DNA of 64,000 bases from Loripinus fragilis (taxonomy: Eukaryota; Mollusca; Bivalvia; Lucinida; Lucinidae). The notes below the pieces were generated by a model. The model made no database searches. It was not told where the DNA came from and worked only from the letters and a program-made list of their open reading frames with translations. Made by a program: the position numbers and the translations under genes. Positions 56,860 through 64,000 of this stretch are shown here, in pieces; position 1 is the stretch's first letter; the number at the start of each line of letters is the position of its first letter. Location of the stretch: positions 30,796,690-30,860,689 of the forward strand of contig OZ026530.1 of assembly GCA_964019695.1 (NCBI GenBank). The letters run 5' to 3'.

Positions 56860-57430
56860 TACAGTACAATATATATGTATAGCTCAAGTTCTTTTTCCTT
56901 TCAATGAGAATACATTAAATTCAGATAAGACTAAGATATGCCTGGATTTTGGCACAGCCGTTTAGTTTCTAAGCTGTGGACTATATGTAAAGCTAACTAT
57001 CACTGCATGAGGCTTTGCCCCCAAAACGTGCAAAGAAACACACACAAAAAACGTCATAAAAAAATTGTTATATTCTAAGAGCCCAAGCTACAAAAAATCA
57101 ATATTAAAATGGCTTGGCCTAATAATTGTGTTATGCTACCACGTGACTTCCATTCATAAAATGTCAACATTGCAGACGAGCTGCTTCAATTTTGCCCAAA
57201 CTTCGGAAGGATCATTGACACTTGCTATGGGTAAATGCCTATGGTTTTCAGTAAAAAAAAAGTTTGTCAATCGTCCCTTTCTTCACCTTAAAGCTACCCT
57301 GACCTGGGTACTTTATGGCTGTGAAATTCGTTTTCGATATTAAATGCGTCAAAGATGTAAATTTTTGGGTAGAACAATCAGTTTTACATTACAATATATA
57401 GAAATCCGAAAACATGTTTTAAAATATCAT
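56860..57430. other. No gene recognised
   Basis: AT-rich sequence with several overlapping chance frames that carry no domain or splice context. Confidence 0.3.
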
Positions 57431-57431
57431 T

Positions 57432-57522
57432 CCCCCCCATGTGCCAGCAAAAGCTTTGGCATGTATATGTGTTACCGTATTTTACACATTGTATGGAAGT
57501 GGCTTGCTGGCACACGGGGGGG
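57432..57522. repeat. 91-bp hairpin with C7/G7 ends
   Basis: cccccccatgtgccagcaaa at the left pairs with tgctggcacacgggggg at the right; inner agctttggcatgtat is only weakly paired. Confidence 0.7.
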
Positions 57523-57870
57523 AAAGATGTTCAGCAGCCCAAAAACCCGGGGCCTAAGCCCATAAAATGCCTTTTCAACCAAATAAGAAATTACTGACAG
57601 TAATGAAGTTCTCTAGAACCAACCTCCTAAATTGCTTTGTATTCTGTGCTAGTTTAATATAAAGTACTTAAAGATGAAAAGTAGAATTAGCAAGGTTTCA
57701 TGCATTTTTTCATAAGAAAAAATCTCACTGTTATTAAATGACATATTCTTTTGCAAACGTCCTGTACTTATCTATTTACATGCTAGGGAATTGTTCATGT
57801 TTTATTTTCGTCTGCTAACTTTCTTCAAAATTAAGTTTTTAAAAATTAACCACCCAGGACCACCATCGGA

Positions 57871-57961
57871 GTATCAAACTGTTTGGATCCAGATCAAGAC
57901 CGACATTCTGTTGGTCTTCATCTGGGTTCAAACCGTTTGCAAAATGCTATTGGCAGACGAC
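57871..57961. repeat. Palindromic MITE, caaacagt family, copy
   Basis: Arms gtatcaaactgtttggatcc and ggttcaaaccgtttgc pair around gaccgacattctgttggtc, followed by ggcagacgacaaaattat. The best preserved match to 2591-2664 and 26291-26380. Confidence 0.65.
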
Positions 57962-57969
57962 AAAATTAT

Positions 57970-58960
57970 CCACTGGCATGCAAAGAGTTCTAACAGGTAA
58001 ATACTTAGTGTTCAATATATTGTCTCATATAGGGATATACATGTATATATATACCATAAATATTCGGACACTTTAAATACATTTAGCATGCTATGCCCTT
58101 TAAACAGAGCAAAAGTAATATTCAAAGGATCTAGTTAGAATCAGTTTTACTTTCCAATGCTAAATGGGACACTTTCTTTCCTTCAAAAACATTTATTTCT
58201 TTTGTTGAGCTTTCATTTTTGTATTATTTACGGTACATGTAGTCAAAAATGTACAGGTAACTTCTAAATTATCTCCCCAAAATCATTTTATTACAAAACA
58301 TATTTTGTTTTTAAAACAATTTCATCAATTATCATGATCCGTTGATACTCTGCATATGGTTTGTCAATAGATATCACCATGCCTACCAAATAAATCAAGA
58401 AAAAGTGCAGAAATCACTTTTTAAAGCATTTTTTATTTTCATGAAATTTCAGACCCCCTCCCCTTTCTACCCGCCATAACTCTCGAGTGCGTAGGAATTT
58501 TGAAAATATTTTGCTAGCTGGCTCTTGCCATTAGATTCACCTATTGCTCTGATACTACATGCACCACACTAGAAGCTCAAAAGCAGCGTTCTGGAAATCA
58601 GAAAAATAGGCATATAAGGCCCAAACCGTCAATGATCCTTTTAGAAAATCACGTGAGTTATGAAGGGGCATTTTTGGACATAAGTAAAAGTGAGTAAAAT
58701 AAGCTATCTAAAGTTAAATATGCTGTACTTAACTGTTTGTGCCTCATTTTGACAGGATCAACTTTTCCTCGCAGTGTTTACACTAGTTGCAGCAGAACTG
58801 AGACTTTAGATTTTTTCGATCTAGCTGAATCTAAAGTCGCAGTGGATTTGTGCTCTATCTTGACCAGTGATGCAGTCCCCTTTCGTTTTGGGAAAAACTC
58901 GTTACCTGTGACAATCCAACCATTCAGACTTCTTTATGAGTTTTACATTCACAACCAAAG
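57970..58960. other. No gene recognised
   Basis: AT-rich DNA, possibly an intron of a minus-strand gene starting at 59056 if that exon is real. No further exon was identified. Confidence 0.3.
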
Positions 58961-58975
58961 TTATAAAAATGTTAC

Positions 58976-59056
58976 CTTTGACTTTGTTTTTGTGACACGA
59001 TCAATGCAATCTGTAATATTATGTTCTTGTTGTTGTTTTTCACTCATCGCAGCCAT
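58976..59056 (-). CDS. Candidate first coding exon (unknown protein)
   Basis: On the minus strand, gcaaaATGG is a good start context. The frame runs 27 codons (MAAMSEKQQQEHNITDCIDR, then VTKTKSK) to AAG|gtaaca, a plausible donor, in phase 0. The residue mix (Ala-Met-Ser start, Gln run, charged end) looks like a typical animal N-terminus. I do not recognise it and found no second exon towards lower coordinates. The zinc-finger gene 7 kb away on the same strand is a conceivable but unsupported partner. Confidence 0.3.
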
Positions 59057-59447
59057 TTTGCATGCTTTTCATGAGAAGGGATGATGATGCTTTTGCGATA
59101 AATTTCGGATGTTGAATTGATGAGACGAACTAATTAAAACGTTGAGAAACATAATAAAACCCAGTTTTGGTTATACTCCCCATGACTAGGTAAGGGATGT
59201 CAGTGCTTACTCAAAAGCAGTAAATTATGAGAATAAGATTAATAGAGAATTTTGGACATTATAAGAAACAAGTAGGTGTTTGAATTTTGAACATCAGCGC
59301 AAAATTGTTGAAGTTACTGATTCTGTTAAATGCTTACTCAATGTTCGTACGCTCGCTGCAGTCTATTAATTTATAACGAGTAATGACCTATTTCAGAAAA
59401 TGAAAGTCGATTTCCAGGAATGGTTTGATTTCAATTTAACATAGCAT

Positions 59448-60432
59448 GCCAAACACACCGTACAACCGGCTGCTTTGACTGACAGGTTACTAACAATAAT
59501 GACAGATACGGGGTTTTATGTCCCATGAAGGGTAGGTTATAATTTTCGGTTGGCAAAATTGTAAGAGAAACACTCTGATACTCTGTGGTGGATGAGTACA
59601 CTTGTTAGTGTTGAGAGATCATACAGAAACAAGCTGACGTTATATTACTCACAAATAAAGCCACATTTGATCATCATTTCAGAGGTTTCCTGAGAAAAGT
59701 CACAAAAAACGGTTATCTGTTCCGGTTGTGCGTCTCTCTGTCAAAGTCTGCTGTCTGCACTTATATACAATAAAACTACTATCATTCAGCTACATTTCTG
59801 CCAAATTTGAAGCCACAGTTTGATTTTATAAAGTTACTGGATCCAATCAAAGAGGACAGGTAGATGAAAAATGGCTGCCTTTGTCAACAAATTAATTTTG
59901 AAGTGGCTGTCTTTGATGACAGGTCATGAATTTTAGTGGCTAACATTGATGACAGGTCATAATTGTAGAAAGTTACTTTAAATCAACATATTTCTTCAGC
60001 CTTTGGTCTCAACTGAGAGCATAAATCATCTTTCATATTGCATTCAGGTCAAAATAATCTTATCTGTCATTTGGCTAGCTGATATTGAGCATAGGTAAAC
60101 AGTCTAGATCCAGACCAGACACTTTAGAAACAGGGTCCATACTGTTTCTTGGAGGATATAGATACAAAAAAGGACAGGGTTTGGTTTGGGTTGTGCCACT
60201 TCCTGGTCACTGCTCATGTGATCTTTGTCCAAAACAGTACCAGTACCTAGGGGCAATATTTCACTTCCCCTATATGTATCAACAGAAAGTTGTGAATCAT
60301 TGCTACAGGTTGAATGGCAACCTGGTCTTTCCTCACAGCAAAATATTTTCAGCCTTGATTATGGTATGCAAGTTGACATGATGTGATGTTGAAAGCTAAA
60401 CAGGCATGGTGTCTTCTTGCGTCTTTGTTGGT
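59448..60432. repeat. Left arm of a large inverted repeat
   Basis: About 985 bp that recur in reverse complement at 62573-63682. Matching runs include acaccgtacaaccggctgct, actctgtggtggatgagtac, agaggtttcctgagaaaagt, ctgtctttgatgacaggtca, gtaaacagtctagatccaga and gctaaacaggcatggtgtct. The arm contains a decayed caaacagt-type palindrome at about 60095-60150. No convincing coding exon. Confidence 0.9.
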
Positions 60433-60695
60433 ACTTTTGCGTTGTTTTTGTTTTACAGATTTTAACGATAGACATCCATCAATGGGGGTCAATCTAAGGG
60501 GTCCTCACACAAGTTACCAGCCTGACCTATTTCTAACTGACCAATACAGTCAAGATTTTCACAGTTTGTTTGGTCACCATATTAAGACTCTTTTACAAAG
60601 TTAAAGCCTTATGTGTTGGATAGTTGATAATTCATTGTGACTTCAAGCATGGTCAGTGAGCCAAATAATTTTCTTTCATCAAATGAGGTTGTAAC

Positions 60696-61812
60696 CAGGG
60701 TTTGAATCTAGCCAGATTTTCAACTTGCATTTTTCGCAAGTCGAATTTTTGGCTACTTGCTAAATGGAAAAACAACTTGCATTTTCGACAATTTAAGTTT
60801 AATGCACAGAAATTTAGAATTAAGCTGTTTTAAAGGTATTGGTAAATTAACTCTGAGCAGTTTAAGACTGCAACTCTACTATTTACTTACTATGGCTTGA
60901 AAATCAGAGAATGGTCTTTCAGATTGTGCAACATATTATTCTAATTTAAAGAGTTTTGTCATTTTCAGGGAGTAAGTTACTCAAATCCGTTTTCTGTAAT
61001 CCTTTCCAATGTCTGAGAGTTCATTCCTAGCTTTCCTGCCATTGGCTGTTCTGGCAGTTACTGTCCTGTCATGCATGGATGATTTTACCTGAAAAGAAAC
61101 AGACTCCCTCTTCAAGTGCTATCCCCAATTATAAAATTCGATGCCATATTAGCAAGACTTAGTGCAAACTTGCATGTGATTTGGGTCACAACAAGGTCAT
61201 CAAATTCAGGTCAATATTCAATTCCTTCATCCATGTCTAAAACGTTTTTATGCTGGCTGACACGTCCTTTAACGATGCCATTTGAGTATTTTTGCTCGCA
61301 GTCCGAGCGGAATCTCTACTGCTAGATGCCTCATTTCTTTTCAAAAACTTACCCATTGAAAATTGTGAAATCTGTGATGAATTCTAAAAAGAAAAAGATT
61401 GGTTTTGTCCAATCGTATTGCGCTGTAAAAATAGCCTTCTTCTAATTTTAGATCGCAAAAAACCAAGGAGCTAACGAACTACCCACTTGTGAATATTTGT
61501 TACAATCAAAATTAGTAAGCATATGATTGGCTGAGACCTGACCATGCTGGGGAGTTTATCATATGCCTCTGCGCATTGAGGTTGTATCCAATGTAAACTT
61601 CTGTTTCCAATGGATAAAAACGAAAACCGTTACCGTCAATGAACCACATAAAATTTAAGGAAACTGGAGAGAAGATTTGTATCTAGGATAAGAACCACGG
61701 ATAACAGCCCCAAATTTCCACTCGCGAGAAAATGCAAGTAGAGAAAATACCACCTCGCTAATTGCTTTTTTAACTCGCATTTTGCGAGTATGCGAGCTAA
61801 AATTCAAACCCT
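60696..61812. mobile_element. hAT-like element in the inverted-repeat spacer
   Basis: The ends CAGGGTTTGAAT and ATTCAAACCCTG are perfectly inverted. Subterminal gcaagt/acttgc and gcgag words are clustered at both ends (aacttgcatttttcgcaagt; aactcgcattttgcgagtat), as in hAT elements. Flanks share only gtaac, so an 8-bp duplication is not intact. 1,117 bp, no transposase recognised. Confidence 0.6.
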
Positions 61813-61829
61813 GAGTAACGTAAATTTTT

Positions 61830-62572
61830 CTATTTGATAAATATCTTTAGTTTGAAAATCAAGTGTAAGTATATAATATATCGACGAAATGGAAAATTTG
61901 TCACCTACATAATGGTATAAAAATGAGAAGATTGCGTGATTTGAAATTTAAGTGACCCATGGTTAAGGACGGTGGAGCATAACAATTTTCAGTCATGTTG
62001 GAAGCTCTCAGATAGTAAAACTTTTATCAAATGTTTATCTAATATATCAATTAATATGCAAATATAATTATAAATACATTTTTGTCAAAATAGCAAGGAA
62101 AAAACTGTCTGAATTATCAAATTTTCCAAAATTAAAGTTATATTTTTACTAAGGAATAACATCACTATTAATTTCGAACACTGCGATATTTTTCAAGAGC
62201 AATAAATTTTATTATAATTTTTAAAGAGAAAATACATTCTATCGGCCTCAATTATAGCTTTGTTTCACGTGAGCATCTCACAATTTGTCTTTTGAAAAAT
62301 GGCTCTTGAACATTGTAGTGTTGCATATTTCAAAGTTATTTCAGCACACTTTCTAATGCAGGTATATTTTGATAAATCATTCGATAATACATTCTTCAAA
62401 CATAGGGTTGAAGAGTATCTTGATACAGATTGATTTTTAAAAGAAAAAGCGATCTATCTTTATGGGAAACAGGGTAGGCTGGTTACTTATTGAATGACCC
62501 TTGAATTCCAAATCGTGATCCACCGTCAAAATCTGTTTAACAATTACTTTGGCAACCAAAGCACCACACAAT
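61830..62572. other. No gene; weak inverted ends
   Basis: AT-rich remainder of the spacer. aaggacggtggagcataaca (61966) and atcgtgatccaccgtcaaaa (62512) are partly complementary, hinting at a ~560-bp MITE. Confidence 0.35.
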
Positions 62573-63682
62573 AGAAAACAGTCAAGACGAAAGTAGACAC
62601 CATGCCTGTTTAGCTTTCAACATCACATGATGTCAACTTATACCATATCAAGGCTGGAAATATTTTGCTTTGTGGAAAGATCAGGACATTATCTGTTGCC
62701 ATTCATGCTGTAACAGTGATTCACAACTTTTCGTTGATTTGTAAAGGGGAGGTGTAATGTTGTCCCCAGGTACTGTTACTGCATGGGAAAAAATAACATG
62801 AGCAATGACCAGGAAGTGGCACAACCCAAACCAAACCCCTGTCCTCAAAGCACATATTATGAAATAACTTAATTACAAAACTCAAGATTTCACTGAAAGG
62901 TTGATACATCCTTTTGTCATCTAAATGATTGCTGATCTAGACGTACATTTTGAGCTTTTTTTGTATCTATATCCCTCAAGAAACAGTATGGACCCTGCTT
63001 CTACAGTGTCTGGTCCGGATCTATACTGTTTACCTATGCTCAATATCAGCTAGCCCAATGACAGATAAGATTATTTTGACCTGAATGCAATATGGAAGAT
63101 GATTTATGCTCTCAGTTGAGACCAAAGGCTGAAGAAATATGTTGATTTAAAGTAACTTTCTACAATTATGACCTGTCATCAATGTTAGCCACTAAAATTC
63201 ATGACCTGTCATCAAAGACAGCCACTTCAAAATTAATCTGTTAACAAAGGCAGCCATTTTTCATCTACCTGTCCTCTTTGATGGGATACAGTAACTTTAT
63301 AAAATCAAACTGTGGCTTCAAATTTGGCAGAAATGTAGCTGAATGATAGTAGTTTAATTGTATATAAGTGCAGACAGCAGACTTTGACGGAGAGACGCAC
63401 AACCGGAACAGATAACCGTTTTTTGTGACTTTTCTCAGGAAACCTCTGAAATGATGATCAAGTGTGGCTTTATTTGTGAGTAATATAACGTCAGCTTGTT
63501 TCTGTATGATCTCTCAACACTAACAAGTGTACTCATCCACCACAGAGTATCAGAGTGTTTCTCTTACAATTTTGCCAGACGAAAATTATAACCTACCCTT
63601 CATGGGACATAAAATCCAGTATCTGTCATCATTGTTAGTAACCTGTCATCAAAGCAGCCGGTTGTACGGTGTGCCAAAGAAA
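62573..63682. repeat. Right arm of a large inverted repeat
   Basis: Reverse complement of 59448-60432, with an extra ~120 bp (about 62843-62963) that the left arm lacks. Elsewhere matches are long, with scattered substitutions. The boundary at the right is near gccggttgtacggtgtgcca. Confidence 0.9.
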
Positions 63683-64000
63683 AAGAGATACTTACTAACG
63701 ATCACATACCCCGCCCATATAATCCAATTTCGGAAAGGAAGCTTTATCATATCCAAAAAATGTCATAATCAGACAGAAAATGGACTTTTCCAACATGGCG
63801 GACAATTGTTAATCTGATCATGTGCTCATGTGCCAAGTTTCCCGCCAAAAGTAACAAGCTAAGCAAGAGTACACTGACCTCTGAACTGGAAAGATCAGAA
63901 TCAAATTTAACTTTTGCATAGTGATCAGTAAGATAAGTGAAGGAAAATATTTTTTATCATGGCTAACCTTGCTGCAAGCTGAATAGCTTTACTACCGCAC

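Noticed and set aside
57344..57565. 73-codon plus-strand frame
   Set aside because: It runs through the C7/G7 hairpin at 57432-57522 and has no domain or splice context.
63527..63817. 96-codon plus-strand frame at the right end
   Set aside because: It starts within the right arm of the inverted repeat and runs out of it. The left arm does not preserve the frame, and no domain is seen.

Overview
This is an AT-rich animal genome window in which genes are few and spliced and most of the DNA is repetitive. The mix of repeats (tRNA-derived SINEs, Penelope-type and other non-LTR reverse transcriptase relics, a Merlin/IS1595-type transposase, hAT-like elements and many palindromic MITEs), together with a long tandem C2H2 zinc-finger protein, fits a marine invertebrate, most likely a bivalve mollusc. 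The species label is inference. No bacterial gene organisation is present.

Layout. 1-0.7 kb: C-terminal end of a non-LTR retrotransposon ORF cut by the window edge. 0.7-9.7 kb: no recognised gene, several imperfect palindromes and a cluster of six X-box-like motifs. 9.8-26.7 kb (minus strand): five candidate coding exons of one gene. All have splice sites and all junctions inspected are phase 1. Together they resemble the N-terminal part of an LRRC41-like BC-box/leucine-rich ubiquitin-ligase receptor. Its introns hold a ~2.4 kb satellite array with captured SINEs, palindromic MITEs and a fresh 175-bp tandem duplication. 28.0-28.7 kb: a tandem array of small hairpins whose stems change on both sides together. 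28.8-29.7 kb: a TIR element with a 5-bp target duplication. 32.0-34.0 kb: a broken Merlin-type transposase split by a 773-bp insertion containing two palindromes. 35.3-35.5 kb: another non-LTR C-terminus. 37.4-43.2 kb: nested inverted-repeat elements and homopolymer runs. 44.1-45.5 kb: an element whose interior is a tandem array of palindromic ~109-bp units. 47.2-48.5 kb: a Penelope-like reverse transcriptase relic.

50.5-52.0 kb (minus strand): the one intact long CDS, a 489-residue protein with 14 canonical C2H2 fingers and a decayed N-terminal finger region. 53.4-55.1 kb: a hAT-like element with a perfect 8-bp target duplication, itself carrying a 699-bp element with a perfect 9-bp duplication. 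59.0 kb: a possible first coding exon. 59.4-63.7 kb: ~1-kb arms of a large inverted repeat, with a hAT-like element in the spacer.

The two host genes seen do not form a pathway together. What dominates the window is self-complementary DNA at every scale, from ~26-nt hairpins to kilobase arms, often nested.
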